64,000 nt of DNA, taken from the NCBI GenBank assembly GCA_934320655.1, contig CAKRFN010000002.1:62001-126000 (forward strand), written 5' to 3'. This DNA is from an uncultured Eubacterium sp. GTDB taxonomy: Bacteria; Bacillota; Clostridia; Lachnospirales; Lachnospiraceae. The position numbers and the translations under genes are program-made. This document shows, piece by piece, positions 33,428 through 42,395 of this stretch (its first letter is position 1; the number at the start of each line of letters is the position of its first letter). The notes under the pieces are model-generated. The model ran no database searches and was not told the DNA's origin. It worked only from the letters and a program-made list of their open reading frames with translations.

Positions 33428-33702
33428 TCACTCCATCGGACATTTCAGGCTCTCGACCGGATCTACCTTTCCGAGCTTTCTTCCGCAGATGCCACGATCA
33501 TCGAATAGGCAGTGAGATAACCGAGCGGCACACCGAGCACAAATCCGACCGGCATATTGAGCAGCGTACTTTTTCCGGAGCCGGAAGGCCCCAGAATCAC
33601 ACAGATCTCTCCCGTTGGAATCTCCAGCTCCACATGGTTCAGCGCATAGATTTCGCTCTCTCCCCTGCCATATTTTTTTACTGCATTGTGTACGGTTATC
33701 AT
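33428..33702 (-). pseudogene. ABC transporter remnant: ATPase 5' end fused to permease 3' end
   Basis: ATG 33702 has a good AGGAGG site and opens a MacB/LolD-type ATPase (IYALNHVELEIPTGEICVIL, GPSGSGKSTLLNM). Right after Walker A, near 33552, it switches to GFVLGVPLGYLTAYSMI, typical of the last helix of an FtsX-type permease. The frame then stops, while another frame reads RKLGKVDPVESLKCPME, the usual permease end. A deletion of ~2 kb plus a frameshift explains this. Not functional. Confidence 0.75.
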
Positions 33703-33872
33703 AACGTCCTCCTTTTCTGTCACTGCTCAGACAGCAATCCTTTTCCATACTGTATCGCTATCATTTACATTTACCGTAAGTATGCAGTTAGTTGTGCCTA
33801 ATTTCAACCGGCTATGGATTTTTTTAGTTATCATCGGACTTAGCTGTCTATTTCAACCCCACAATAAATCTA

Positions 33873-33924
33873 TCTCATCATGAGACAGATTTTATTTGTC
33901 TTTTTCATGCCCAAATAGTATAAT
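33873..33924 (+). promoter_or_regulatory. Promoter and putative operator of the Phd/ParE pair
   Basis: TTGTCT (33896-33901), 17-bp spacer, TATAAT (33919-33924). TCTCA-TCA-TGAGA (33873-33885) and AGACA...TGTCT (33883-33901) are inverted repeats next to and over the -35, suited to antitoxin autorepression. Confidence 0.6.
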
Positions 33925-33970
33925 AAAATTAGAATTGATATAAAATTTTACTATGAAAGGAGTTTGAACT

Positions 33971-34252
33971 ATGCAGACACTTATTAAACCATCCGCTGCC
34001 ATTCGTCAAAATTACACAGAGATAGCCACTTTATGTAAAGAAACCGGTGAGCCCGTTTTTTTAACAAAAAACGGTGAAGGTGATCTAGTTGTTATGGATA
34101 TAGCTGCTTATGATCAGCGTGAAAAGCAATTAGAACTTAGAGAAAAACTCATTGAAATTGAAGAATTAAGGCGCGCCGGTGTTCCCGACATTTCTGCCCA
34201 CAGTGCCTCTGCAAATCTTCGCACCGCATTAAAGGAGAAGTCTTATGTATAA
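33971..34252 (+). CDS. Phd/YefM-family antitoxin
   Basis: 93 aa behind AAAGGAG. The Phd/YefM N-terminal fold is seen (IKPSAAIRQNYTEIATLCKE, EPVFLTKNGEGDLVVMDIAA, YDQRE). It overlaps the toxin gene by 8 bases. It represses the operon and neutralises the toxin. Confidence 0.88.
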   Translation: MQTLIKPSAAIRQNYTEIATLCKETGEPVFLTKNGEGDLVVMDIAAYDQREKQLELREKLIEIEELRRAGVPDISAHSASANLRTALKEKSYV

Positions 34253-34550
34253 AGTGGATATCTCTCCTGCTGCAAATGCTGTCTTAGAAGAATACTCGTT
34301 CCGCTGTGCCAGAGACAACGGAACAGAGTGCGCACTCCGGCTACTGAATGCTTATGATGAGAAAATCTCTTATCTTGAGAACACACCTCTCATCGGCTGT
34401 GCAAGACTCCGATATGTTCCTTCTAAATATCGTGTTTTAAACTTTGGGCCACACCTCTGGTTTGTATTCCAGATAAAAGATGCTGAAAAATGTGTAAAAA
34501 TCGAATACATCATAGACGACAGACAAAATTATGGTACGTTCCTGAAATAA
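34245..34550 (+). CDS. RelE/ParE-superfamily toxin
   Basis: 101 aa: YKVDISPAANAVLEEYSFRC at the start, LRYVPSKYRVLNFGPHLWFV in the core, VKIEYIIDDRQNY at the end. This is the ParE/RelE fold. Target (gyrase or ribosome-bound mRNA) cannot be told. It appears intact and sits in a patch of broken genes. Confidence 0.85.
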   Translation: MYKVDISPAANAVLEEYSFRCARDNGTECALRLLNAYDEKISYLENTPLIGCARLRYVPSKYRVLNFGPHLWFVFQIKDAEKCVKIEYIIDDRQNYGTFLK

Positions 34551-34613
34551 ATTTACAGGGATATGAACCTTGAACCCGGTAACATATCCCTGCTGTTTAT
34601 CTGACAATGCTAT

Positions 34614-34892
34614 TTATTTCTTCTTTGTTTTGATTGCCTTTACTTTGACCTTCTTATCCAGTCCTTTCTCCGCAAACAGCTTTTTGTATTCTGCCAGCTT
34701 CTCCTTCGACACACGGATCACAGTACCCTCTTTGATGCCCGCAAACGCCTGATCATCTATATTTTTGGCTGTCAGCGCAGTCGTATGGATCTCGATGGTT
34801 TTCACGTTTTTGCCGTTTGCAAATGCCCTCGCCCCGATCTGTGTCACCGGCTTCGGCACGACAATCCCTCTTAGAAGACAATCACCATACAC
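34614..34892 (-). pseudogene. C-terminal fragment of a BspA-like leucine-rich repeat protein
   Basis: The frame reads IVVPKPVTQIGARAFANGKN, VKTIEIHTTALTAKNIDDQA and FAGIKEGTVIRVSKEKLAEY, the pattern of LRR_5/BspA surface proteins followed by a Lys-rich end. There is no signal peptide or upstream repeats; the fragment begins against the rnhA stop. It is a 5'-truncated remnant. Confidence 0.7.
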
Positions 34893-34898
34893 AATAAT

Positions 34899-35375
34899 TT
34901 ATCCCAGCTCCACATCATCGAGCAGCCCGCCACCGTCCGCAGCCCCTGTTGCGAGCTGGTCACAGCGCTCGTTTTCCGGATGTCCGTCGTGTCCCTTGAC
35001 CCAGATATATTTCACCTGATGCGGCTGCATCGCTGCGAGCAGCGCTTTCCACAGATCCACGTTTTTGACCGGCTTTTTGTCGGATTTGACCCAGCCTTTC
35101 TTCTGCCAACTGTCGATCCAGTGCTGGTTGAACGCATCCGTGAGATATTTCGAGTCCGAATACAGATCCACCTCACAGGGACGGTTGAGCTGCTGTAAGC
35201 CACGGATCGCCGCCATGAGCTCCATGCGGTTGTTCGTTGTCTTTTTATATCCGGCGGACAGTTCCTTTTCATGCACCTCACCACGGCTGTCCACATAGCG
35301 CAGGATCGCGCCGTAGCCGCCGGGTCCGTCCGGATTGCCGCGCGCCGCTCCGTCTGTAAATATCGTTACTTTCAT
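34899..35375 (-). CDS. rnhA: Ribonuclease HI
   Basis: 158 aa. Catalytic acids are in FTDGAARGNPDGPGGYG (Asp), NRMELMAAI (Glu), YSDSKYLTDAF (Asp) and the final ENERCDQLA (Asp). It cleaves the RNA strand of RNA-DNA hybrids. The length is that of the E. coli enzyme. Confidence 0.95.
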   Translation of the reverse strand: MKVTIFTDGAARGNPDGPGGYGAILRYVDSRGEVHEKELSAGYKKTTNNRMELMAAIRGLQQLNRPCEVDLYSDSKYLTDAFNQHWIDSWQKKGWVKSDKKPVKNVDLWKALLAAMQPHQVKYIWVKGHDGHPENERCDQLATGAADGGGLLDDVELG

Positions 35376-35425
35376 AATTCCTCACTTCCCTTGGAATTCC
35401 GATACAAAAATCTATGCCGGATTCC

Positions 35426-36178
35426 TCAATCCAAATCCTCAAAATACTGGTTTTCCTGTGTGATGCGCATAATACGTCCAGTAAAGGTCGGATTTGCGAT
35501 CCGGCTCAGATACTCATCGATCACCCCGAACTCCTGCCAGCAGTGCATCGGAAAGACATATTTCGCAGAGACATTTTTCAGGAAATAGTCAAAGCCCTTG
35601 AACTTATGCTGCGCCAGTCTCGGATCAAGCACGACAAATGCCGCGTCAAAATAAGTGTCCGACATCGAATTGATCTGGTGCTTGTAAACGCGCTCGATCT
35701 TGCCGTTGATCAGATCGCCTGCGCCCTCCCATTTCCAGTTGTTCAGGTCGCCCGCATGGTAAATATGCTTTCCGTCCGCCTCGACCGCAAATGCCACGCC
35801 CGCATCCGTTGACAGGTAGGTGTGCAATTTTACATCATCAACCAGATAGTCCTCTCCATGTGTCACATAGGTGATCTTTTCGCGGATCGCCGGATCGATC
35901 CCATGCTTTTTCAAAAAATTCGGGCTGAGCTTCGCATCCTTCGAGATAATATAATGGATGTTCTCGTAGCGCTCGGCAAACCGGTAAATGTCCATGTCAA
36001 AATGATCCTGATGCTTGTGGCTCGCGAAAAAATACATCGGTGTATCCGCATCGTAGATCGGCAGCTTGCCGCCGAAATGATAACCGTTCACACGGTCGCC
36101 GTTAAAATAATCAAATACGAGCACTTTTGTGTCGAGTTCCACCACGAAACAACTGTGGTGAATAAATAATACATTCAT
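35426..36178 (-). CDS. MBL-fold metallo-hydrolase
   Basis: 250 aa with the zinc motif ASHKHQDHFD near residue 55, a later histidine in IYHAGDLNNW and YVFPMHCW. This is the UlaG-like group of beta-lactamase-fold hydrolases; the substrate is unknown. It lies 14 bases downstream of the amidohydrolase and is likely in the same operon. Confidence 0.8.
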   Translation of the reverse strand: MNVLFIHHSCFVVELDTKVLVFDYFNGDRVNGYHFGGKLPIYDADTPMYFFASHKHQDHFDMDIYRFAERYENIHYIISKDAKLSPNFLKKHGIDPAIREKITYVTHGEDYLVDDVKLHTYLSTDAGVAFAVEADGKHIYHAGDLNNWKWEGAGDLINGKIERVYKHQINSMSDTYFDAAFVVLDPRLAQHKFKGFDYFLKNVSAKYVFPMHCWQEFGVIDEYLSRIANPTFTGRIMRITQENQYFEDLD

Positions 36179-36192
36179 ATTGTCCTAACCTC

Positions 36193-37497
36193 TTATTTCA
36201 TTCTGCCGATGATCGCATTTGCCTTCGCATAGATCTCCTTCGGGTCAAAACCGATGGCAAAGCCGCCGTCTTCATAGAGAATCCGCCCATTGACCATCGT
36301 CAGCACAACGTTCTGCTTGCTGCCGCTGTAAACGATATTTTTCATCAGATTATTCTCCGGCTGCATGTTCGGCTGCATCAGATCGATCAGAATCAGATCC
36401 GCCTTTTTGCCGACTGCCAGATCGTCACAATCATTCAGTCCCATCGCACGCGCACCGGCTGTCGTCGCCATGTAGAGCACTTCATTCGCGGGTACTGCTG
36501 CCGCATCCATATCCTTTACCTTTGCCAGTGCAGTCGTCAAAAACATCTCGCGGAACATGTCCAGACAGTTGTTGCTCGCAGGTCCGTCCGTGCCGATCGC
36601 CACAGGGATGCCCTCTGCGACATAACGGCTGATCGGCGCGATACCGCTCGCCAGCTTCAGATTAGATGCCGGATTTGTCACTGCCGTAAGACCGCGCTTT
36701 TTGAAGATCTCAAAGTCGGTATCATCCATCCATACACAGTGATAACCGCCGCCGCCATATTCATACATGCCGAGCGCATCCGTGAGCTGCGTCGGGGTCT
36801 TGCCGTACCGTCCGATACACTCCTCGACCTCCAGCTTTGTCTCGGAATTGTGCAGAAATACCGGCGATTTTAATTTCTGCGCAAGTGCTGCGACTCCTTC
36901 CATCAGCTCCATCGAAGTCGTATATTCCGCATGGAATCCGACGATAAAGCTGGTCAGGTCACTCATTTCATTCACGATGTGATAGTTTTCCTCCATGAGC
37001 TCTACCGTACCGCCATAGTTGTTGAGTCCACTCGTCTGCACGGTACGAAATCCGGTGTCCACCGATGCTTTCGCATCCATAGGCGGGAAAAAGTACATAT
37101 CAAAATTGGAGGTGATACCACTCGTCAGATACTCCATGATGCCTAAAATATTGAGCCAATATACATCATCCTCCGTGAGCTGTCCCTCGCGCGGGAACAC
37201 CTGCTCGTTGAGCCAGTTCTGCAACGGCAGATCGTCCGCATAGGAACGCAGGAATGTCATCGCCGTATGTGTGTGCGCATTTTTAAAGCCGGACATGATG
37301 AGTCTGCCTGCGGCATCGATCTCGCGATCCCATAAAATCACCTCACCGGACTGTAACACGTGGCTTGTATCGCTGCCGTCACCGATATAGGCGATCTCTT
37401 TGCCGCGCACCCACAGCTCGCCCTCTATGATCTGGTATTCATGTGCCGCGTCATCCTTCAGGCACAAAATTTTCGCGTTATAAAAACGTACATTCAT
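36193..37497 (-). CDS. Amidohydrolase, probable S-adenosylhomocysteine/methylthioadenosine deaminase
   Basis: 434 aa. Metal ligands are in NAHTHTAM, HNSETKLEVEE and GTDGPASNN; the substrate loop LRSYADDLPLQNWL matches the MTA/SAH deaminase branch. It hydrolyses an adenine amino group, or a related purine's. Together with the purine nucleoside phosphorylase just upstream it suggests salvage of nucleosides from S-adenosylmethionine turnover. Guanine deaminase-type specificity cannot be fully excluded. Confidence 0.8.
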   Translation of the reverse strand: MNVRFYNAKILCLKDDAAHEYQIIEGELWVRGKEIAYIGDGSDTSHVLQSGEVILWDREIDAAGRLIMSGFKNAHTHTAMTFLRSYADDLPLQNWLNEQVFPREGQLTEDDVYWLNILGIMEYLTSGITSNFDMYFFPPMDAKASVDTGFRTVQTSGLNNYGGTVELMEENYHIVNEMSDLTSFIVGFHAEYTTSMELMEGVAALAQKLKSPVFLHNSETKLEVEECIGRYGKTPTQLTDALGMYEYGGGGYHCVWMDDTDFEIFKKRGLTAVTNPASNLKLASGIAPISRYVAEGIPVAIGTDGPASNNCLDMFREMFLTTALAKVKDMDAAAVPANEVLYMATTAGARAMGLNDCDDLAVGKKADLILIDLMQPNMQPENNLMKNIVYSGSKQNVVLTMVNGRILYEDGGFAIGFDPKEIYAKANAIIGRMK

Positions 37498-37518
37498 CGA
37501 ATCGTAGTCTCCTTTGCT

Positions 37519-38352
37519 TTACAGTGTTTTTGCAATATTTTTGATCGTCTCTGTCAAAAGCTGCTTGAACATCGGAGCGACTGCATCCGCAGTCTCCGTG
37601 ATCTCCGCATGTGTGAGCGGCTTCGGCGAGATACCTGCTGCCAGATTGGAAATGCAGGAAACACCGACGACCTTCATACCCATATGCTTTGCTGCCTGTG
37701 CCTCACATGCCGTAGACATGCCGACTGCATCTGCGCCCATCGCACGGCACATATTGATCTCTGCCGGAGTCTCATAAGCAGGACCGGTGAGCTGGATGTA
37801 TACACCCTCTTTCAAATGAATGTCCAGATCGCAGGCTGCCTTTTTCACGATCTGCTGCAGATCCTCGTCATAGATATGGCTCATATCGGGGAATCTCGTC
37901 CCCAGCTCCTCGATGTTCGCACCGATCAGCGGTGACGGAACGAAGCAGGAAATGTGATCCTTGATCAGCATGAAATCTCCCGCATGGAAGCCCTGTTTAA
38001 TACCGCCGGATGCATTTGTCAGAAACAGCACCTTTGCGCCCATCATTTTCATAAGTCTGGTCGGCAGCACCACATCGGTCATCGAATAGCCCTCATAATA
38101 ATGCACGCGCCCCTGCATGATCACGACCGGCACGCCCTCTACATATCCGAATACGAAACGACCCTTGTGCAGCGGCACGGTCGATACCGGAAAGCCCTCG
38201 ATATCCTTGTAATCGAGTGTCGCTGCGACTTCGATCTGATCCGCATAATCACCGAGACCGGAGCCTAAAATCAGTGCTACCTCAGGGGTAAAATCAACCT
38301 TTGCCTTGACGCTCTCATAACATTTCAACAGTTTTTCATATACTTCATTCAT
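37519..38352 (-). CDS. punA: Purine nucleoside phosphorylase
   Basis: 277 aa of the trimeric class: LGSGLGDYA phosphate loop, GRVHYYEGYSMTDVVLPTRL, TNASGGIKQGF, and the purine-site TGPAYETPAEINMCRAMGAD. It splits inosine and guanosine with phosphate. It is the first gene of the operon with the amidohydrolase and MBL hydrolase. The leader holds a perfect palindrome. Confidence 0.92.
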   Translation of the reverse strand: MNEVYEKLLKCYESVKAKVDFTPEVALILGSGLGDYADQIEVAATLDYKDIEGFPVSTVPLHKGRFVFGYVEGVPVVIMQGRVHYYEGYSMTDVVLPTRLMKMMGAKVLFLTNASGGIKQGFHAGDFMLIKDHISCFVPSPLIGANIEELGTRFPDMSHIYDEDLQQIVKKAACDLDIHLKEGVYIQLTGPAYETPAEINMCRAMGADAVGMSTACEAQAAKHMGMKVVGVSCISNLAAGISPKPLTHAEITETADAVAPMFKQLLTETIKNIAKTL

Positions 38353-38408
38353 TTTCGTTCTCCTTATACCAAATTTACTTCAATGTCAGATCTTCCACAT
38401 TGACACCC

Positions 38409-38482
38409 ATGGAAGAAAGATTTCTTCCATCCTTCCACCGCCTTCCTGTGATTAGTATAGCGGATTTGTGAAACAGTTACAA
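38409..38482 (-). promoter_or_regulatory. punA promoter with 22-bp palindrome
   Basis: TTGTAA (38482-38477), 17-bp spacer, TATACT (38459-38454) on the minus strand. Downstream, at 38409-38430, lies ATGGAAGAAA-GA-TTTCTTCCAT, a perfect inverted repeat with no T run, at about +15 to +40 of the transcript. It looks like a repressor operator; the regulator is unknown. Confidence 0.65.
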
Positions 38483-38504
38483 GCCACTCATTTTGTTTTT
38501 ACAT

Positions 38505-38546
38505 ATGGAAATATAATAAAGCTCCCGGGGAAATCTCCCCGAAAGC
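38505..38546 (-). terminator. Terminator of the riboflavin operon
   Basis: The hairpin centred on GGGGA-AATC-TCCCC with outer GCT/AGC pairs (38521-38546) is followed on the minus strand by TTTATTATATTT. Confidence 0.7.
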
Positions 38547-38578
38547 CTTAGTTTTATCATCGTCTGTTCTTATAGCTT

Positions 38579-39052
38579 TTAGAGCTGCTTTAAGAGATTA
38601 ACCATCTCGATTGCAGAAAGTGCACAATCATATCCTTTATTTCCCGCCTTGCTGCCTGCGCGGGCAATCGCCTGTTCGATATTCTCAGTTGTGATGACTC
38701 CGAATAATACCGGGACTCCTGTTGCCAGTCCAGCCTGCGCAATTCCTTTTGCTGACTCGTTGCACACCAGATCATAGTGTGAAGTATCTCCGCGGATGAC
38801 TGCGCCTACACAAATAACCGCATCATACTTTCCGGACTGTGCCATCTTCTGTGCTGTCAGCGGGATCTCAAATGCGCCCGGTACCCATGCTGCCGTAATA
38901 TTTTCTTCGGCTACTCCATGCCGCACCAATCCGTCAACGGCGCCTCCTAATAATTTGTTTACAATAATCTCATTGAACCTTGCCGCTACGATACCGACTT
39001 TCATTCCCTCCGGTGCTACTACGTTTCCTTCTACTAACTGAATCTGTCTCAT
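38579..39052 (-). CDS. ribH: 6,7-dimethyl-8-ribityllumazine synthase
   Basis: 157 aa. It joins the ribulose-derived butanone phosphate with the pyrimidine from RibD. Typical blocks are VAARFNEIIVNKLLGGAVDG, WVPGAFEIPLTAQKMA, ICVGAVIRGDTSHYDLVC. Last gene of ribD-ribE-ribBA-ribH. Confidence 0.95.
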   Translation of the reverse strand: MRQIQLVEGNVVAPEGMKVGIVAARFNEIIVNKLLGGAVDGLVRHGVAEENITAAWVPGAFEIPLTAQKMAQSGKYDAVICVGAVIRGDTSHYDLVCNESAKGIAQAGLATGVPVLFGVITTENIEQAIARAGSKAGNKGYDCALSAIEMVNLLKQL

Positions 39053-39095
39053 GCTTTCTTCCTCCTTTTGTTTCGTTTTGTATATTATAAATTTG

Positions 39096-40313
39096 TTATA
39101 AATTTATTTTTCTGAAAATGTGTCCCATCTTTTCCTGTTTTGTCTTCAAATATTTCAGGTCATACTGCTGCGGTGGAATCTCCAGCGGTACCCGCTCATT
39201 GATATTCAGTCCGAATCCTCCCAGTCCATAGACCTTGTCCGGGTTGTTGGTCAGCAGTCTCAATGATTTCACGCCGAGATCTGACAATATCTGTGCTCCG
39301 ATCCAATACTCTCTGAGATCTGGCGCAAATCCTAATTTTACATTCGCCTCTACGGTATCATACCCCTGCTCCTGAAGTGCATATGCTTTGATCTTATTGA
39401 TCAGACCAATGCCTCTGCCCTCCTGTCTCATATAGAGAATGATACCTCTGCCCTCTGCTTCTACCTGCCGCATGGCCGTCTGAAGCTGCAGACCGCAGTC
39501 ACACCGGAGTGATCCAAATGTATCACCGGTCAGGCACTCCGAATGTACACGGCAAAGCACATCCTCACCATCCCCGATATCTCCTTTTACCAGTGCGATA
39601 TGATGCTCTCCGGTAAGATCATTGATATAGCCATGCATTTTGAAATCGCCATACTGTGTCGGGAGATCTGCGACCGCTTCCTCTCTTACATGCTTTTCAT
39701 GTATTCTCAGATAGTCCTGCAAATCACGGATGGTGATAAATGTGAGATGATGTGTCTGTGCCATTTCCCACAACTGCGAGGTCCGCATCATGGTGCCATC
39801 TTCTTTCATGATTTCACAGCACACTCCACATTCTTTCAATCCAGCCAGTCTCATAAGATCTGTCGTCGCTTCCGTGTGTCCATTGCGCACCAGAACACCG
39901 CCTCTTCTGGCAATGAGCGGAAATACATGTCCCGGTCTTCTGAAATCTTCCGGTTTCGTTTCCTCATCCACACATTTCCTAATTGTATAAGCGCGTTCCG
40001 CTGCAGAAATGCCTGTCGTTGTATCTACATGATCCACGGAGACCGTAAACGCCGTGTTATGATTATCGGTATTCTCAGCAACCATCGGTGGAAAATTCAG
40101 TTTTTCTGCTATGCTTGCACTCATTGGCGTGCAGATCAGCCCCTTCGCATAGGCCGCCATGAAATTGATATTTTCCTGCGTTGCAAACTCTGCCGCACAT
40201 ATCAGATCTCCCTCATTTTCCCGGTCCGGATCATCCGTTACCAAAATGACCTTCCCTTCCCGTAAATCCCTCAGTGCTTCTTCGATCGTATTGTACTTAT
40301 AGTCTTGTGACAT
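39096..40313 (-). CDS. ribBA: Bifunctional DHBP synthase / GTP cyclohydrolase II
   Basis: 405 aa. The N-terminal half is RibB (TDDPDRENEGDLICAAE; RRGGVLVRNGHTEATTDLMR). The C-terminal half is RibA with zinc cysteines in SECLTGDTFGSLRCDCGLQL and the MRQEGRGIGL motif. It supplies both precursors of riboflavin. The fusion is usual in Firmicutes. Confidence 0.96.
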   Translation of the reverse strand: MSQDYKYNTIEEALRDLREGKVILVTDDPDRENEGDLICAAEFATQENINFMAAYAKGLICTPMSASIAEKLNFPPMVAENTDNHNTAFTVSVDHVDTTTGISAAERAYTIRKCVDEETKPEDFRRPGHVFPLIARRGGVLVRNGHTEATTDLMRLAGLKECGVCCEIMKEDGTMMRTSQLWEMAQTHHLTFITIRDLQDYLRIHEKHVREEAVADLPTQYGDFKMHGYINDLTGEHHIALVKGDIGDGEDVLCRVHSECLTGDTFGSLRCDCGLQLQTAMRQVEAEGRGIILYMRQEGRGIGLINKIKAYALQEQGYDTVEANVKLGFAPDLREYWIGAQILSDLGVKSLRLLTNNPDKVYGLGGFGLNINERVPLEIPPQQYDLKYLKTKQEKMGHIFRKINL

Positions 40314-40331
40314 GCTGTATATCCTCCTGTT

Positions 40332-40985
40332 CTAAATCCCATATTTTTCCAGAAACTCCATCGTAATTCCGGAATTGTTTTTATCTTCTTCGTTTTCGCT
40401 GATATGCAGAAGCCTTTCTACATATTTTCCGATCATATCGTTTTCCAGATTCACCAGATCTCCCGGCACTTTTTCCAAAAGTGTCGTCTCCTCTCCTGTA
40501 TGCGGGATCACCGACACCTGAAAACCGGTTTCGTCTACCTTCGCCACGGTCAGGCTGATTCCATCTATACAGATCGATCCTTTTTCCACGACCAGATGCA
40601 GGATCTGTGGCGATGTTCCGATCGATACCCAGATCGCATTCTCTTCCCGGATCATCGAACGGATCACACCGGTTCCATCGATATGACCACTGACGATATG
40701 ACCGCCGAATCTGCCATCAGCCGCCATTGCACGTTCCAGATTGACCCGGCTTCCCGCCCGGCAGTTCCCAAGGCTGCTTCTGCGGATCGTCTCTGCCATC
40801 ACATCCGCCGTAAATCCATCCGGCTGAAGTGATGTGACCGTAAGACACACGCCATTCACTGCGATGCTGTCCCCGATCTTCGTACCTTCCAGTACCTTCT
40901 TTGCTTTTACCGCCAGAACTCCCGATTGTCCGGTCAGCTGCACATGCCGGATCTGCCCTTTTTCTTCTATGATTCCTGTAAACAT
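40332..40985 (-). CDS. ribE: Riboflavin synthase alpha chain
   Basis: 217 aa from ATG 40985 (MFTGIIEEKGQIRHVQLTG), behind GGGGGG. Two lumazine-binding repeats are seen, each with a GxCLTV/GISLTV-type motif (VNGVCLTVTS and IDGISLTVAK). It dismutates lumazine to riboflavin. It overlaps the ribD end by 19 bases. Confidence 0.95.
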   Translation of the reverse strand: MFTGIIEEKGQIRHVQLTGQSGVLAVKAKKVLEGTKIGDSIAVNGVCLTVTSLQPDGFTADVMAETIRRSSLGNCRAGSRVNLERAMAADGRFGGHIVSGHIDGTGVIRSMIREENAIWVSIGTSPQILHLVVEKGSICIDGISLTVAKVDETGFQVSVIPHTGEETTLLEKVPGDLVNLENDMIGKYVERLLHISENEEDKNNSGITMEFLEKYGI

Positions 40986-42094
40986 GATTCCCCCCGTTCT
41001 GTTGCACATACCTGACAAGTGATCCTGATATCCTCACCAAACGGACAAATATCTGTATATCTCAGCTTCACTGCCTCCAAAGGATGCTTGACGCCGATAC
41101 CTTCCACCGGTGTCTTGCTATTGATACCGCCAAATATTTTGGGCGCCATGAAGATCTGCACCTCCTTGACGATTCCGGCGCGCAAAGCGCTGTCATTTAA
41201 CGTACCTCCACCCTCTAAAAGAATGCTATCGATGCCTTCATTTCCAAGATATTCCATCAGCTTCTTAAGATCTATCTGATGTTTGTCATCCGGGCAGCAG
41301 ATGGTCTCTACCCCCAGGTCATGCAAGATTCGCAGTTTTTCTTCTGTATGTTCCTTATCTGCATACGCTACGATCGTCCGGTACTCCCCTGCACTTTTTA
41401 CGATCTGACTGTCAGGCGGAATTCGAAGCTGACTGTCACACACGATTCTGACCGGACTTTTTAAGCCCTCCACCCGGACATTTAACATCGGATCATCTGA
41501 AAGCACGGTGCCTATACCAGCCATAATCCCCATATACCGATGGCGCATATGCTGCACCTGTGTCCTTGCTTCTTCTCCGGTAATCCATTTCGACTCGCCT
41601 GTCTTCGTCGCGATTTTCCCATCCATTGTCATGGCATACTTCATGACCACGTAGGGTGTCTTTGTTGTAATATAATGGAAAAATACCGGATTCAGCCGGT
41701 CACATTCCTCTCTCATGAAGTCCTCGACTACCGTAACACCCGCTTTCCGCAATATCTGTGCACCTTTCCCTGCCACCTTCGGGTTCGGATCCCTGGAACC
41801 GATCACCACTTTCCCGATTTTCTGTTCGAGGATCGCCTCGGTACATGGCGGAGTCTTACCGTAATGGCAGCACGGCTCCAGCGTCACATACATGGTCGCA
41901 CCCTGTGCAGATTCCGTTAGTGACGCAATCGCATTACGTTCTGCATGGAGTTCTCCACATTTTTCATGATATCCTTCCCCAATGACGCGTCCATCCTTTA
42001 CAATCACCGCACCTACCATCGGATTCGGATTGGTCCAGCCTTCTCCTTTTTTTGCCAGCTGGATTGCGCGTTGCATGTACTGTTGGTCTGTCAC
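40967..42094 (-). CDS. ribD: Bifunctional pyrimidine deaminase/reductase
   Basis: 375 aa. The deaminase domain has zinc motif HAERNAI and PCCHYGKTPPC; the reductase domain follows from ~residue 145 (VVMKYAMTMDGKIATKTGES). First gene of the operon; an FMN riboswitch lies ~300 bases upstream. Confidence 0.95.
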   Translation of the reverse strand: MTDQQYMQRAIQLAKKGEGWTNPNPMVGAVIVKDGRVIGEGYHEKCGELHAERNAIASLTESAQGATMYVTLEPCCHYGKTPPCTEAILEQKIGKVVIGSRDPNPKVAGKGAQILRKAGVTVVEDFMREECDRLNPVFFHYITTKTPYVVMKYAMTMDGKIATKTGESKWITGEEARTQVQHMRHRYMGIMAGIGTVLSDDPMLNVRVEGLKSPVRIVCDSQLRIPPDSQIVKSAGEYRTIVAYADKEHTEEKLRILHDLGVETICCPDDKHQIDLKKLMEYLGNEGIDSILLEGGGTLNDSALRAGIVKEVQIFMAPKIFGGINSKTPVEGIGVKHPLEAVKLRYTDICPFGEDIRITCQVCATERGESCLQES

Positions 42095-42204
42095 TTCTAT
42101 CCCTTCCTTCTTCTTTTTTATCCTTGTCTTTCAGTGATTGCGAAACTATTTATATGATATTTTCGCAGACGCCTGACTCTTATCGTCTTTGCGGAGTTTT
42201 TGGA

Positions 42205-42240
42205 CATACAAAAACCCCTGTAAAATATCTACAGGGGGGT
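42205..42240 (-). terminator. Second leader terminator before ribD
   Basis: CCCCTGTA/TACAGGGG (42215-42222 with 42230-42237) followed on the minus strand by TTTTTGTATG. It lies inside the leader, 110 bases upstream of ribD. Confidence 0.75.
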
Positions 42241-42275
42241 ACAATCTGTTACATATCATTGAAATAAATGTGTTG

Positions 42276-42300
42276 TAACAAATCCTGCTTGCGGATTTGT
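42276..42300 (-). other. Hairpin between the two leader terminators
   Basis: AACAAATCC/GGATTTGTT forms a 9-bp stem with a short loop. There is no T run on the minus side. It may help switch the downstream terminator; role unknown. Confidence 0.45.
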
Positions 42301-42308
42301 TGTTAAAT

Positions 42309-42351
42309 ATAAAAAACAATAAAAACTCTGAAATGGATCACCACCCCAGAG
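42309..42351 (-). terminator. First leader terminator, expression platform of the FMN riboswitch
   Basis: CTCTGGGGTGG pairs with CCATTTCAGAG (42351-42326, three G-U pairs), then TTTTTATTGTTTTTT on the minus strand. It starts 45 bases after the aptamer, the usual place for FMN-dependent termination. Confidence 0.75.
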
Positions 42352-42395
42352 CCTTCGATACTACATTCATTTACCTCAAAATCAACTGTACTATC

